Below are positions 35,862 to 45,745 of a stretch of 64,000 bases of DNA, piece after piece. Every line of letters starts with the position of its first letter. The first letter of the stretch is position 1. The position numbers and the translations under genes are program-made. A model generated the notes under the pieces. That model saw only the letters and a program-made list of their open reading frames with translations. It did not search any database and was not told the DNA's origin. The stretch is from contig JADJPR010000002.1 in NCBI GenBank assembly GCA_016713135.1, forward strand, positions 310,001-374,000. The letters are read 5' to 3'. This DNA is from Rhodanobacteraceae bacterium. GTDB lineage: Bacteria; Pseudomonadota; Gammaproteobacteria; Xanthomonadales; SZUA-5.

Positions 35862-37988
35862 GTGAAGCTCCTCGCCGAACTCAAGCGCCGCAATGTCTTC
35901 CGCATGGCGGGGCTGTACCTGGTGGCTGCCTGGCTGGCGGTGCAGGTGGCGGCGACGTTGCTGCCCGTCTTCGAGGCGCCGCCCTGGGTGATGAAATCGC
36001 TGGTGGTGCTGCTGGCGATCGGCTTCGCGGTCTCGCTGGTGTTCTCGTGGATCTACGAGCTGACGCCTGCGGGTCTGCAACTGGAAAGTGAGCTGGCGGC
36101 GGATGAGGACTACCAGGGACCCGATCGGCGCCGGCGCCGGCTGCGTCGGATCAGCGACCGACCCATCGGCGAAGAGCTGCCAGCCCGCGGTCGCCTGCAG
36201 GACCGCCTGATCATTGTCCTGCTGCTGCTCGCGGTAGGCTATTTCCTGACCGACAAGTTCCTGTTGCAGCGGTCGCCGGAAACGCGGCCGGCGGCCGATG
36301 CCAGCGCGCCGCCGGCGCAGAAAGCCGGCGGCCTGATCGCCGTGCTGCCCTTCCGCAACCGCAGCCCGCTGCTGGAGGACGCCTATTTCGCCGAAGGCAT
36401 CCATGACGACCTGCTGACCCAGTTGGCCAAGATCTCCAGCCTGAAGGTGATCTCGCGCACCTCGATGCTGCGCTACGCCGATACCCGGCTGTCGATCCCC
36501 GAGATCGCGCGCGTACTGGGCGCCGCGGTGGTCCTGGAAGGCGCGGTGCAACGCTCGGGGAACCAAGTCCTGATCACGGTGCAGTTGATCGACGGCCCCA
36601 GCGACGTGCACCTGTGGGCCGAACGCTACGACCGCGCCCTGAGCGCCGAGTCCGTGTTTGCGATCCAGGCCGAGATCGCCCAGGCAGTGGCGCAGGCCAC
36701 GCACGTTGCGCTGAGCCCGGCGCAGGCCCGGCGGCTGGCGGCCGGTTCCACCCGCGACCTGCTGGCCTACGAGGCCTTCCTGCAGGGCAAGTTGTTGTCC
36801 GCGCACGACCGCGCCACGCCGGAGCGCTTCGCCGCCGCGCTGGTCCAGTTCGACCGCGCCATCGCGCTGGACCCGAAGTTCGCGCATGCCTATGCGCGCC
36901 GGGCGCGCACCCAGTTCGCCAGCTACTGGTTCGGCTACAACGACGCCAGCATGCGCGAGGCGGCCAGGCAGAGCACGGCGCAGGCGCAGGCGCTGGCGCC
37001 CAAGGACGTCGAGACCTGGATGGCGCAGGCCTACGAGCGCTACTGGGGCGAACTCGATTACGCCGGCGCCGATGCGCTGCTCGCGCGGGTGCTCAAGCGC
37101 GCGCCGGGGAATGCCGAGGCCTGGTATGCGCGCGGCCTGGTGGCGCGCCGGGATGGACGCTTCGGCGATTCGATCGCCGCCTTCGAGCATTCGCTGCAGA
37201 CCGACCCGGCCAATACCGACACGCTGATCGAATTGTCGAACACGCTGCTGACGCTCGGTGAGTTCGAGCGGGCAGACGCGGTGCGCGCGCGGGTCAAGGA
37301 ACTGGGTGCCGATCTGCCGACCCATGTGGCCGAGGACCGGCTGAACCGTGGCGATGTCGACGGCGCCTGGGCGGCGATCGACGGACCCAACGACTTCTAT
37401 GTCGCCCTGCCCTTCCGCATCGCGCTGGCCAGCCGCAAGCCCGAGTGGATCGAGCGGGCGTTGTCACCGGAACTCTGGCCCGAGCGCCTGCGCAAGTTCC
37501 CGGAGCACCCGGATGCCTACGCCCACGCGCAGGCCGAAGCGCTGCTGGTGACCGGCCAGCGCGAGGCGGCGCTCGCCGCGTTGCAGGCCCTGAAGACCCG
37601 CATCGCAAGCCGGCCCGCGCCCTACCCCGGCGGCTGGTCGTCGACCAGCTACTACTTCTACTACCCCTGCGACTTGCCGGGGATGCTCGGAGACCTCGCC
37701 GGCGTGCGTGCGGCCGAAGCGGACTGGACCGCCCACGCCAAGCGCGATGTGTGGGCCGAGAGTGGCATCCGCCAGTCCCTGGCAGTGGCCTACGCGCGCG
37801 CCGGCGATCCTGAGCGTGCGCTGTTCCACCTGGAGGCGATTGCCGCGCAGATCGGGCCGGTGAGCTTCACCGGCTTCGAACAGAGCCCGGGGCTTGACAG
37901 CCTGCGGCAGCACCCGCGCTACCTTGCGCTGGCGCAGGCGCATCGGCAATGGCTGGCGAAGAAACAGACACAGTCGCCGCCGGCCTGA
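35862..37988 (+). CDS. Membrane TolB-like/TPR protein
   Basis: 708 residues from a GTG start at 35862 (KLLAELKRRNVFRMAGLYLV is the usual beginning of this family). Two membrane helices (about 15-70) precede a charged cytoplasmic loop, and a third lies near 115-130. A TolB-N/FlgO-like domain follows (about 155-270; IAVLPFRNRSPLLEDAYFAE, VISRTSMLRYADTR), then 6-8 TPRs (about 280-560). Similar proteins often carry adenylate cyclase or kinase domains; none is visible here. Probably a scaffold or signal-relay protein; role unknown. Confidence 0.82.
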   Translation: MKLLAELKRRNVFRMAGLYLVAAWLAVQVAATLLPVFEAPPWVMKSLVVLLAIGFAVSLVFSWIYELTPAGLQLESELAADEDYQGPDRRRRRLRRISDRPIGEELPARGRLQDRLIIVLLLLAVGYFLTDKFLLQRSPETRPAADASAPPAQKAGGLIAVLPFRNRSPLLEDAYFAEGIHDDLLTQLAKISSLKVISRTSMLRYADTRLSIPEIARVLGAAVVLEGAVQRSGNQVLITVQLIDGPSDVHLWAERYDRALSAESVFAIQAEIAQAVAQATHVALSPAQARRLAAGSTRDLLAYEAFLQGKLLSAHDRATPERFAAALVQFDRAIALDPKFAHAYARRARTQFASYWFGYNDASMREAARQSTAQAQALAPKDVETWMAQAYERYWGELDYAGADALLARVLKRAPGNAEAWYARGLVARRDGRFGDSIAAFEHSLQTDPANTDTLIELSNTLLTLGEFERADAVRARVKELGADLPTHVAEDRLNRGDVDGAWAAIDGPNDFYVALPFRIALASRKPEWIERALSPELWPERLRKFPEHPDAYAHAQAEALLVTGQREAALAALQALKTRIASRPAPYPGGWSSTSYYFYYPCDLPGMLGDLAGVRAAEADWTAHAKRDVWAESGIRQSLAVAYARAGDPERALFHLEAIAAQIGPVSFTGFEQSPGLDSLRQHPRYLALAQAHRQWLAKKQTQSPPA

Positions 37989-38003
37989 CGCAGTCGGATC
38001 GCC

Positions 38004-38030
38004 CGGGCGGCTGACGCAAGCTGCCGCCCG
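38004..38030. terminator. Hairpin between convergent genes
   Basis: CGGGCGGC (38004-38011) pairs with GCCGCCCG (38023-38030) around an 11-base loop. It sits in the 48-base gap between the TolB/TPR stop and the BNR-protein stop and could end both transcripts. No T tract. Confidence 0.45.
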
Positions 38031-38036
38031 CGGCGA

Positions 38037-41000
38037 TCACTTCCAGATCGCCCCGACGCCGGCCTGCCACAGCCGGGCATTGAACGCCGGAAGGTCCTGG
38101 TCCATCAACTCGTCCGCGCGCGCCTTCAGCGTCGCCCACTGCGCGTCCAGCTCCGCGCGGCGCTGCAGGGTCGATGCGGTGACCAGCGGCAAATCACTCT
38201 CGGCGTGGTTGAGCAGGAAGAAATAGTGCGCGGTGAACTTGTTGGGGAAGTTCTCGACATCGTCATAGGCCCGCGTTCGGCGCTGCACCATGTCCTCGTC
38301 CCAGGCCTTGAGCTTTTGCCGCAGCGCCTCGCCGTCGGACTTCAGCGCGGCGTACTTGTCGTCGTCCGGCAACTGCTTCAGCAGCGTCGCCAGTTGCCGC
38401 TGCTTGCGGTGCAGGTCGTTGATCCGTTGGTGCATCTGGGACAGCGCCGCCTCCATTTCCGACATCAGCGCGTGATGCGCCTGGTAGGTGGCGGCATCGG
38501 TGGAATACAGCGGATTGGGCCGGATGCGGGCGCGGGTGGCGAGGGTCTGCCCGCCCGCCGTCAGGGTGAAGGTGTACTCGCCAGGCACGGCGCGATGGCC
38601 GGCCCAGCTGGCCTCGAAATACACATCGGGCACGCCGGTGATGCTCGGATGCCGCAGATCCCAGACGAAGCGGTTCAGGCCCTGGGCCTTGGGCAGCAGC
38701 GGATCCGGCGCCGGACCGCCATCCCATTTGCGCGCCTTGGCCGGCGCCTTCGAGGTGTAGCTGCGGACCAGCGTCCCGGCGGCGTCGGTGACACTGAGCG
38801 TGATCTCGTCGGCCTTCTGGAGCTCCGGCAGCTCGTAGTACAGCACGATGCCGCTGGCCGGGTTGACCCCGCGGTAGGTGTGGGCGCCGGTGAAATCGGC
38901 CGCCGGCGCGTCCAACTCGCTGGTGCTGTTGACCAGGTAGGCATCGCCGGGCTGGTAGAGCGTGAAGGCCGGACGGTCCTTGCGGTACTGCCGCACCAGG
39001 CTGAGGTCGTCGAGGATCCAGATCGACCGCCCGGAAGTGCCGGCGATCAGATTGCCCTGGTGCACGCGCAGATCGGTGATCGGCGCGCGTGGCAGGTTGA
39101 GCTGGAACGGCGACCAGTCCTTGCCACCGTTCCACGACAGGTAGAGGCCGCGCTCGGTGCCGGCGTACAGGAGGTCGCGGCGCACATCGTCCTCGCGCAC
39201 CACCCGGGTGAAGGCGCCGTCGGGAATGCCCTGGTCGATGCGGGTCCAGCTCGCGCCGTAATTGGTGGTCTTGTACAGGCCCGGCGCGTGGTCGTTGAAC
39301 TTGTAGCGCGTGGTGGCGATGTAGGCGGTGGCCGGATCGAAGGGCGAGACCTCGATCGCATTGACCAGGCACTCGGCCAGCTTCGGCGGCGTGACGTTCT
39401 TCCAGGTGACGCCGCCATCGCGCGTCAGGTGCACCAGGCCGTCGTCGCTGCCGGTCCAGATCACGCCCTTCTCGTGCGGCGATTCGGCCACGTAGGCGAG
39501 CGTGCCGTAGTTCTCCGCGCCCACGCCCTCGTTGGTGTACGGGCCACCGGGCGTGCCCTGGGTGGCCTTGTTGTTGCGCGTCAGATCGGGCGAGATCTCG
39601 CGCCAGGTCTTGCCCATGTCGCTGGTCTTGAGCAGGTGCTGGGCGCCATGAAAGAAGGCCTGCTCATGCCGGCTGAAGATGATCGGCGCGTTCCAGTTGT
39701 AGCGGTACTTCATGTCCTTGGCGTCCATCGCCAGGTACTGGATGGGCGCGGCCATGATCTTGCTGCCGGCGGTCGCCTCGGTGTCGATCACATCGATGGT
39801 GCCCTGGTAGCTGCCGCCCATCACGTAACGCGGATGGTCCGGATCGAAGGCGAGGAAAGCGCTCTCGCCGCCGGCGGAAGGCGCCCAACTGGAGGTGCCG
39901 ATGCCGTCGCTGGCGAGTTCCCGGCTGGCGATCATGATCGTCGTGTTGTCCTGCTGGCCGGCGTAGATGCGGTAGGGGAAGCGGTTGTCGACGTTGATGC
40001 GGTAGAGCTGCGCCGTCGGCAGGATGTCCTGCGAGCTGTAGCTCGCGCCGGCGTCGAAGGTGATCGCGGCGCCGCCGTCGTTGGCGATGATGAAGTTGTC
40101 GGAATCCGCGGGATTGATCCACAGGTCGTGGAAATCGCCGTGCGGCCCGTCGATATCCTCCCAGGTGCGACCGCCATCGCGCGAGCGCAGTGCGGGCGCG
40201 CTCATCACGTAGACTGTGTCGCTGTCCTGCGGGTCGGCGTACACCTCGATGTAGTACCAGGCGCGCTGGACCAGGCGCGGATCGCTGCTGACCTGCTTCC
40301 AGTGCTTGCCGGCGTCGTGCGAGGCGTACAGGCCACGCTCGTCCTCGTTCGAATCGCTCTCGATCAGCGCCCAGACCAGGTCCGGGTCGGCCGCGCTGAC
40401 GGCAATCGCCAGCTTGCCCATCTCCTCGGGCAGGCCCTCGCTCAGGCGCTCCCAGGTCTCGCCGCTGTCGGTCGACTTGTACAGGCCGCTGCCCGGGCCG
40501 CCGCTGGTGATGTTCCACGGGCGCCGGCCGTGCTCCCACATCGCCGCGTACAGGATGCGCGGGTTGCTCGCGTCCAGCGACAGCTCCGATGCGCCGGTGC
40601 GCTCGTCGACATACAGCACCTTCTTCCAGTTCGCGCCGCCATCGACCGACTTGTAGATCCCGCGTTCGGGGTTGGGCCCATACAGCGCGCCCTGCGCCGC
40701 CACCCAGAGCACGTCCGGATCCTGCGGATGGACCACGATGCGCGAGATATGCTGGGTGGCTTCAAGGCCCATCCGCTTCCAGCTGCGCCCGGCATCGGTG
40801 GAGCGGTACACCCCATCGCCGCCGTGGGTCATGACGCCGCGCACTGCGTGCTCGCCCATGCCGACGTAGACCACGTTCGGATCGCCCGGCGCCACTGCCA
40901 CCGCACCGATGCTGCCGGACTCGAAGTAGCCGTCCGACACATTGCGCCAGCTCAGCCCCATGTCCACGGTCTTCCACAGGCCGCCGCCGGTGGTGCCCAT

Positions 41001-41186
41001 GTAGTAGGTGCGCGGATCGCCGACCACGCCGGTGGCCGCGTTCGAACGGCCGCCGCGGAAGGGACCGATCGAGCGCCACAGCATCGGCTTGAAGGCGTTG
41101 TCCAGGTCCTCGGCGGGCGCCGCCGACGCCGGGAGCTGGACGCCTCCGAGAAGGACGAAGACAAACGCGAGGAGCTGCCGGGACAT
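38037..41186 (-). CDS. Exported BNR/VPS10-like beta-propeller protein
   Basis: 1049 residues with a signal peptide (cleavage after PASAAPA). Many sialidase-type BNR units (S-x-D-x-G-x-x-W) are visible: STDAGRSWKR, SVDGGANWKK, STDSGETWER, SHDAGKHWKQ, SRDGGRTWED, TSDMGKTWRE and TRDGGVTWKN. They build one or two propellers over about residues 35-700. The C-terminal 300 residues form a beta-sandwich and a coiled coil (about 895-960). Such proteins resemble sortilin/VPS10 and xyloglucanase-like hydrolases, but no catalytic pair is evident. Probably periplasmic or secreted. Confidence 0.88.
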   Translation of the reverse strand: MSRQLLAFVFVLLGGVQLPASAAPAEDLDNAFKPMLWRSIGPFRGGRSNAATGVVGDPRTYYMGTTGGGLWKTVDMGLSWRNVSDGYFESGSIGAVAVAPGDPNVVYVGMGEHAVRGVMTHGGDGVYRSTDAGRSWKRMGLEATQHISRIVVHPQDPDVLWVAAQGALYGPNPERGIYKSVDGGANWKKVLYVDERTGASELSLDASNPRILYAAMWEHGRRPWNITSGGPGSGLYKSTDSGETWERLSEGLPEEMGKLAIAVSAADPDLVWALIESDSNEDERGLYASHDAGKHWKQVSSDPRLVQRAWYYIEVYADPQDSDTVYVMSAPALRSRDGGRTWEDIDGPHGDFHDLWINPADSDNFIIANDGGAAITFDAGASYSSQDILPTAQLYRINVDNRFPYRIYAGQQDNTTIMIASRELASDGIGTSSWAPSAGGESAFLAFDPDHPRYVMGGSYQGTIDVIDTEATAGSKIMAAPIQYLAMDAKDMKYRYNWNAPIIFSRHEQAFFHGAQHLLKTSDMGKTWREISPDLTRNNKATQGTPGGPYTNEGVGAENYGTLAYVAESPHEKGVIWTGSDDGLVHLTRDGGVTWKNVTPPKLAECLVNAIEVSPFDPATAYIATTRYKFNDHAPGLYKTTNYGASWTRIDQGIPDGAFTRVVREDDVRRDLLYAGTERGLYLSWNGGKDWSPFQLNLPRAPITDLRVHQGNLIAGTSGRSIWILDDLSLVRQYRKDRPAFTLYQPGDAYLVNSTSELDAPAADFTGAHTYRGVNPASGIVLYYELPELQKADEITLSVTDAAGTLVRSYTSKAPAKARKWDGGPAPDPLLPKAQGLNRFVWDLRHPSITGVPDVYFEASWAGHRAVPGEYTFTLTAGGQTLATRARIRPNPLYSTDAATYQAHHALMSEMEAALSQMHQRINDLHRKQRQLATLLKQLPDDDKYAALKSDGEALRQKLKAWDEDMVQRRTRAYDDVENFPNKFTAHYFFLLNHAESDLPLVTASTLQRRAELDAQWATLKARADELMDQDLPAFNARLWQAGVGAIWK

Positions 41187-41302
41187 GCGGGTCCGTGCGG
41201 GTCGGGGAGGAGGGCTTCGATCCTACACCCGGCGACGGCGCACACATCCGCCCTGCGATGCCAGCCCGACCGGGCGGCGAGAAGCACGCTGGCGCGCAGC
41301 CT

Positions 41303-41333
41303 GCGGCAGGGAAGCAGCAAGCTTCCCTGCCGC
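41303..41333 (-). terminator. Perfect 13-bp stem terminator
   Basis: GCGGCAGGGAAGC (41303-41315) pairs exactly with GCTTCCCTGCCGC (41321-41333) around the loop AGCAA. It lies 11 bases past the stop of the secreted-protein gene at 41345. It lacks a following T tract. Confidence 0.65.
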
Positions 41334-41344
41334 GGCCAATCGCG

Positions 41345-42142
41345 TCAGTGCTTGTTGGGCGTCAGCGTTGTCTGACTGCCAGCCTGCGAGTTCTGCCTGT
41401 CGCTCTGCATCATCTTGGTCGCGTAGGTCAGCGTGTAGCTGCCGTTAGCGTCGGGACCACTGACGTCGTAGCAGTTCCCGTTGACGATATCGAAGCAGAG
41501 TTCCCCCCCGTTCTTGATGAAGAACCCGCTCACGTCGGAGCCGGGTGCGAGTTCCCGGAAACTGCCGTCTGCGCCCATCGTGAGGGTGCTGCCGAAGGGC
41601 TGCCAGGTGTAGGTATCCGCTGGCAGCAAGGTGGTGGCCGCTTCCCGCGCTTCCTGGCGCTCAGGGGTGACTTCCGCGGGCGCTTCCGTCGGGTCGGCCG
41701 CAATCGTCAGCGTGGTTTTCGCCATGGCGGGGTTGTTGCGGGTCTGACCCGCTCTCTTGCCCGGCTCCCAGTATTCGAACTGGATCTGGTTCTTGCTGAG
41801 CCATTCGAAACGCACCTCGTCCTGGTCCGGCTGCTTGAAGTTCAGCGTCGGATTACCCTTGGCATTGCCCCCGGCCCGGGCCAGCTCTCCGGTGAAGTTG
41901 AAGGCCTCGCCGGCGTTGACGTACTCATAGGAAAAGCTGGTTGGCGAGTTGATCTTGAACCGGACGACCTCTCCGGCCATCACCCCGTCAAGGGTCCCTT
42001 CGAAGCTGTTCGAAACGGAGGTGATGGCCTGGATCTCCTCCGCGGTCAGGACGACGACCTTGGCTGACGCAATGCCCGGACTCAGCAACGCCACCAAAGC
42101 CGTCGCCAGACCTGCCACCACCGAACTGAACGCCTTTTTCAT
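41345..42142 (-). CDS. Secreted protein of unknown function
   Basis: 265 residues. The ATG at 42142 has AGGGGA seven bases upstream. The signal peptide (MKKAFSSVVAGLATALVALL) is cleaved near IASA-KV. The mature part has an acidic beta-rich N-terminal half (FEGTLDGVMAGEVVRFKINS) and a C-terminal half with two cysteines (ELCFDIVNGNCYDV) that may form a disulfide. I do not recognise the family. It is followed by a strong hairpin, so it is probably a single-gene transcript. The 239-base gap upstream (42143-42381) shows no other feature except a possible short hairpin at 42361-42376. Confidence 0.72.
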   Translation of the reverse strand: MKKAFSSVVAGLATALVALLSPGIASAKVVVLTAEEIQAITSVSNSFEGTLDGVMAGEVVRFKINSPTSFSYEYVNAGEAFNFTGELARAGGNAKGNPTLNFKQPDQDEVRFEWLSKNQIQFEYWEPGKRAGQTRNNPAMAKTTLTIAADPTEAPAEVTPERQEAREAATTLLPADTYTWQPFGSTLTMGADGSFRELAPGSDVSGFFIKNGGELCFDIVNGNCYDVSGPDANGSYTLTYATKMMQSDRQNSQAGSQTTLTPNKH

Positions 42143-42381
42143 CGCATATCCCCTGTTTACGTTGTGAATGAAGGACCGAAGCACTCCGGACACGCCACCA
42201 GAGCGCCCCGTCGATGCGGCGGACGCCACGCGGGCCTGGTCAGGGCCCCGCTCCATCGCTCGCCCGCATGGACGCGCAGCGGAGCGCTGTCGAGGATCAT
42301 TTGGTTTCGCGATGATTCGATCGGCCTCGCGGCCTCGTATCCCGCCCGGCGGAGCCGCGGGCGCCCATCCGGGCGCGGCGT

Positions 42382-45147
42382 TCAACGAGTCGCCGGGAAC
42401 TGCGTCAGGTACACCGAACCGGGTGGATAGAGGCGCGCGAGCCAGGGTCGGTATTGGCGCTCGATCGCTTGCGCCTCGTTTGCCGCGCCAGCTGCGCGCG
42501 CGGCGCGGGCGTATGCGAGGGCGTAGCGCACTGTGGCTGGATGGGTCTCGCCGCGATCTGCCAGAATGATCGTGTAGGCCGCCTTGGCTTCGGTAGCAGC
42601 GCGGGCCAGGTCCCCTTCGGCGGCCAGCAAGGCCGAACGCGTGGTCGCGACCCGCGCGTGCATTTCCTTTTCCACGCCGGGGCCGACGGCGCTCACCTGG
42701 TCCAGCAGGCGGCGGGCGCTGGCCGCGTCGCCTTGCGCGGCATGCCACTGCGCCAGCGGCAGGCGCGAATAGGCGAGCGCGTTGGCCATCGCTCCCGCCT
42801 GGCTGCGCTCGGCGACGACCGACTCGAGCAATGCGCGGGCCTCGGCACTGGCCTGGCCGGATTCGATCAGCACCTGGGCCAGCGTCGTGCGCAGCACGTG
42901 CAGCATGTAGTGGTCGCGGCCCTTCACGCGGGCCTCCTGGATGGCCAGGGCCTGGCGCATCGGTGGCAGCGCCTGATCGAACTGACCTTGCAGGTACTGC
43001 AGCCAGCCCTGGCAGAACAGCGCCTTGGCGTGCTGCGAACTGTCCGCACCGTTGCGCGCCAGGATCACGGGCATGCTGAGTTGGAGCAGGCCTGCGGCCT
43101 CGTCGAACAGGCCCTGTTCGGCCAGGGCCAAGGCCATCGACACGCGCTCGGAGGCAAGTACGGAGCTGTCCTCGCCGAACAGTCCAGCGGTCATGGCCAG
43201 CCGTTCGCGCGCCACTTTCAGGTGGGCCTCGTTCTGGCCGTTGTAGACCAGTGCGAGTTCCAGTTCGCGCAGGGCGAGGCGATAGCCGTTGCTGCGCGCT
43301 TCGCCGGCGTGGGCGTACATGGCGACGGCGCGCTCGCAATGGGGGAGCGCACCCTGCGTATCGCCGGCGCCAGCGACCACGCGACAGAGATCGACGAGGC
43401 TGTTGGCGATGACCAGCGGACCGGCCTTGGCGGCCTCGCGCAGGCGCAAGGCCTCGCGCGCGGCGGTCACCGCACTGCGGTCGTCGCTCGCACCGTTCAG
43501 TGCCGTTGCCAGTGAGGCGTGCGCGTCGGCCAAGGCTAGCGGGTCGTCCGGCGCGTGGATCCGGACCAGGTCGAAAGCCCGCTGCGCGGCTTCCTTCGCG
43601 GCGTGGGTGGACCCGTTGCTGGCCCGGATGGCCTCTGCTTTGGCGCGCAGGCTGCGCGCCGCCGCGAGCGGCTGGTCAATCGCGGGATCGAGGTTGAGTT
43701 GAGCCGCAGCCTCCAGCAACTCGGCCCCTGCACTGCCCTCGTTGATGCCGCGATAGGCATTGCCGAGTGCTTCGAGCAAACGCGCACGCACTTGCGGGTG
43801 GGCGCCCAGCTCCTGATCGACGCGCTCGTGGCCGCGGTCGAGCACCTCGCGTGCGCTGTAGTCGTGACGTCCGCCCTGGGTGGGATCGGCGAGCGCGAAA
43901 GTCGAGATCAGGAACTCGGTGGTCTGCTCGGCCACCTCCGCCTGCAGCCGCGCCTCGCGCTCGGCCAGCAGTGTGCGCCAGGTGAAGCCGCAGGCCATCA
44001 GTGTCAGCACGCCTGCGACCGCCAGCGGCCAGCGGTTGCGCTGTACGAAACGCTGTGCGCGGTAACCCCACTGGCCGCGGCGGGCCAGCACGGGCTGCGA
44101 GTCCAGGTATCGCTTGAGGTCGTCGGCCAGTTCGCGCACCGAGCCGTAACGCTGCTCCGGCTCGCGCCGCAGCGCCTTGAGGACGATGGCGTCGATGTCG
44201 GTGGGGATGCGCACGCCGTTCGCCGATGGCCGCGCAGGCTGGCTGGGCGGTGGCACGACGCCGGCCAGCACCGCGTTGGCGCGTGACACCTCGCTGTCCA
44301 GGTGCCCATAGGGCTGCACCCCGCTGAGCAACTCGTACAGCATCACCCCCAACGACCACACATCGGTGGCTGTGCCGAGCGGCTTGCCTTCGAGCTGCTC
44401 GGGACTGGCGTAGGCCGGCGTCATCGCTTGCGTCACGGTGCGTGGCGCGCCGTCCGCCGCGATCAGCCGTGCGATGCCGAAGTCGAGCAGCTTGGGTTCG
44501 CCGGCCTCGTCTACCAGTACATTGGCCGGCTTCAGGTCGCGGTGGATGACCAGTTGCTGGTGCGCGTAGGACACGGCGGCGCAGGTCTTGATGAACAGTT
44601 GCAGCCGCGCGCGAAGGTCAAGGTTGCGCCGGAAGCACCAGTCGTCGATGCGCTCGCCCGAGACATATTCCATCGCCAGGAAAGGCACGCCGTCGGCATC
44701 CTCGCCCGCGTCGAGCAGGCGCGCGATGTTCGCGTGCGACAAGCTGGCGAGGATGCGCTGCTCCTCCTGCAGGCGCGACTTGTGCGCCACCGAGCCGCTG
44801 TGCAAACGCTTGAGCGCGACCTGCTGGCGCGCACCACCGACTTCGCGCTCCGCCAACCAGACCACGCCCATCCCGCCCTCGCCGATGGGTTCGATCAGTT
44901 GGTATTGCCCGGGTGCGCGGCCATGGATGCGCAAATCGTTCGCGAGGGCATCGGTGGCGGCGCGCACCGCTTCGGGAACCGCATCCAGCTCATCGTCCTC
45001 GGCGGCGGCCAGCAACCACTCGACTTCGCGGCGGAGTTCCGCGTTGGCGCCACAGTGCTGATCGATGGCATCCGCGCGCGCCGCCTCGGGCAGGTCGAGC
45101 AGCGCATGCGCGATCTGCTGGGCCAGCGCGTAGTTGGACTCAGGCAC
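42382..45147 (-). CDS. Ser/Thr protein kinase with C-terminal TPR region
   Basis: 921 residues from a GTG at 45147, eight bases inside the upstream sigma-factor gene, so the two are translationally coupled. The kinase domain (about 82-345) is complete: glycine loop GEGGMG (89-94), ATP lysine K113, HRDLKPAN (202-209), DFG (222-224) and SPE (248-250). A membrane helix near 390-407 divides it from a roughly 500-residue periplasmic TPR/helical region. Membrane sensor kinase; the sigma factor is a plausible partner or target. The stop is preceded by a normal C-terminus, so the gene is whole. Confidence 0.9.
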   Translation of the reverse strand: MPESNYALAQQIAHALLDLPEAARADAIDQHCGANAELRREVEWLLAAAEDDELDAVPEAVRAATDALANDLRIHGRAPGQYQLIEPIGEGGMGVVWLAEREVGGARQQVALKRLHSGSVAHKSRLQEEQRILASLSHANIARLLDAGEDADGVPFLAMEYVSGERIDDWCFRRNLDLRARLQLFIKTCAAVSYAHQQLVIHRDLKPANVLVDEAGEPKLLDFGIARLIAADGAPRTVTQAMTPAYASPEQLEGKPLGTATDVWSLGVMLYELLSGVQPYGHLDSEVSRANAVLAGVVPPPSQPARPSANGVRIPTDIDAIVLKALRREPEQRYGSVRELADDLKRYLDSQPVLARRGQWGYRAQRFVQRNRWPLAVAGVLTLMACGFTWRTLLAEREARLQAEVAEQTTEFLISTFALADPTQGGRHDYSAREVLDRGHERVDQELGAHPQVRARLLEALGNAYRGINEGSAGAELLEAAAQLNLDPAIDQPLAAARSLRAKAEAIRASNGSTHAAKEAAQRAFDLVRIHAPDDPLALADAHASLATALNGASDDRSAVTAAREALRLREAAKAGPLVIANSLVDLCRVVAGAGDTQGALPHCERAVAMYAHAGEARSNGYRLALRELELALVYNGQNEAHLKVARERLAMTAGLFGEDSSVLASERVSMALALAEQGLFDEAAGLLQLSMPVILARNGADSSQHAKALFCQGWLQYLQGQFDQALPPMRQALAIQEARVKGRDHYMLHVLRTTLAQVLIESGQASAEARALLESVVAERSQAGAMANALAYSRLPLAQWHAAQGDAASARRLLDQVSAVGPGVEKEMHARVATTRSALLAAEGDLARAATEAKAAYTIILADRGETHPATVRYALAYARAARAAGAANEAQAIERQYRPWLARLYPPGSVYLTQFPATR

Positions 45148-45712
45148 GGGAGAGTTCGCGTTCCAGCCACGCGCGCGCCATGCGCCAGTCGCGCACGACC
45201 GTGGGCCTGGCGACGCCGAGCGCTGTCGAAATCTCCTCCAGCTCCAACCCTGCAAAGTACTTCAGGTCGACCACCTGGGCCTGGCGCGGGCTGATCGCCT
45301 CCAGCCGCGACAGGGCGCCGTCGAGCGCGATGATGTCCGTGTTCGCGCCCGCGCCAGGCGCCGCGACGCTCCACTCGATCTCTTCGAGGTCGCGCGCGTT
45401 CTCCATGCCCTGGCGTTTGTCGGCCTGGCGGCGGCGAGCATGGTCGACCAGCACGCGGCGCATCATCCGCGACGCGATCGCGAGCACCTGTTCGCGATTG
45501 GCCGGGTCCAGCTTGCGCTGACCCGCCACGCGCAGCCAGGCCTCGTGCACCAGCGCGGTGGTCTGCAGGGTGTGGCCCTTGCGCTCACCGCGCATCGCCC
45601 GCGCGGCCAGCGTCTTCAGCTCCGCGTACAGCAGCGGCGACAGGGCGTCAGCACTGGCGCTGCATTCGCCTTGGCCAGGACCGCTGGAAAGGATGTCGCC
45701 AGTGCGCGCCAT
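45140..45712 (-). CDS. ECF-type RNA polymerase sigma factor (TIGR02999-like)
   Basis: 190 residues (194 if the upstream GTG at 45724 is used). Region 2 has ALVHEAWLRVAGQRKLDPAN and IASRMMRRVLVDHARRRQAD; region 4 has LSRLEAISPRQAQVVDLKYF and the helix-turn-helix ELEEISTALGVARPTVVRDW. This subgroup is regularly found next to Ser/Thr kinase-TPR genes in Lysobacterales and Planctomycetes, and here the kinase gene overlaps its stop. No anti-sigma gene is nearby; phosphorylation by the kinase is a plausible control, not shown. Confidence 0.88.
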   Translation of the reverse strand: MARTGDILSSGPGQGECSASADALSPLLYAELKTLAARAMRGERKGHTLQTTALVHEAWLRVAGQRKLDPANREQVLAIASRMMRRVLVDHARRRQADKRQGMENARDLEEIEWSVAAPGAGANTDIIALDGALSRLEAISPRQAQVVDLKYFAGLELEEISTALGVARPTVVRDWRMARAWLERELSRA

Positions 45713-45745
45713 GCAATGGTTCACGACGAGAGTGTGCGTGCCAGT

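Noticed and set aside
34629..37325. Very long antisense open frame (about 900 codons) opposite the LysR and TolB/TPR genes
   Set aside because: The translation is Gln/Arg/His/Ala-rich with no recognisable motif and lies opposite genes with clear family features; at this G+C content stop codons are rare in antisense frames.
38205..41375. Antisense frame of over 1000 codons opposite the BNR protein
   Set aside because: A shadow of the real gene; composition and lack of motifs argue against coding.
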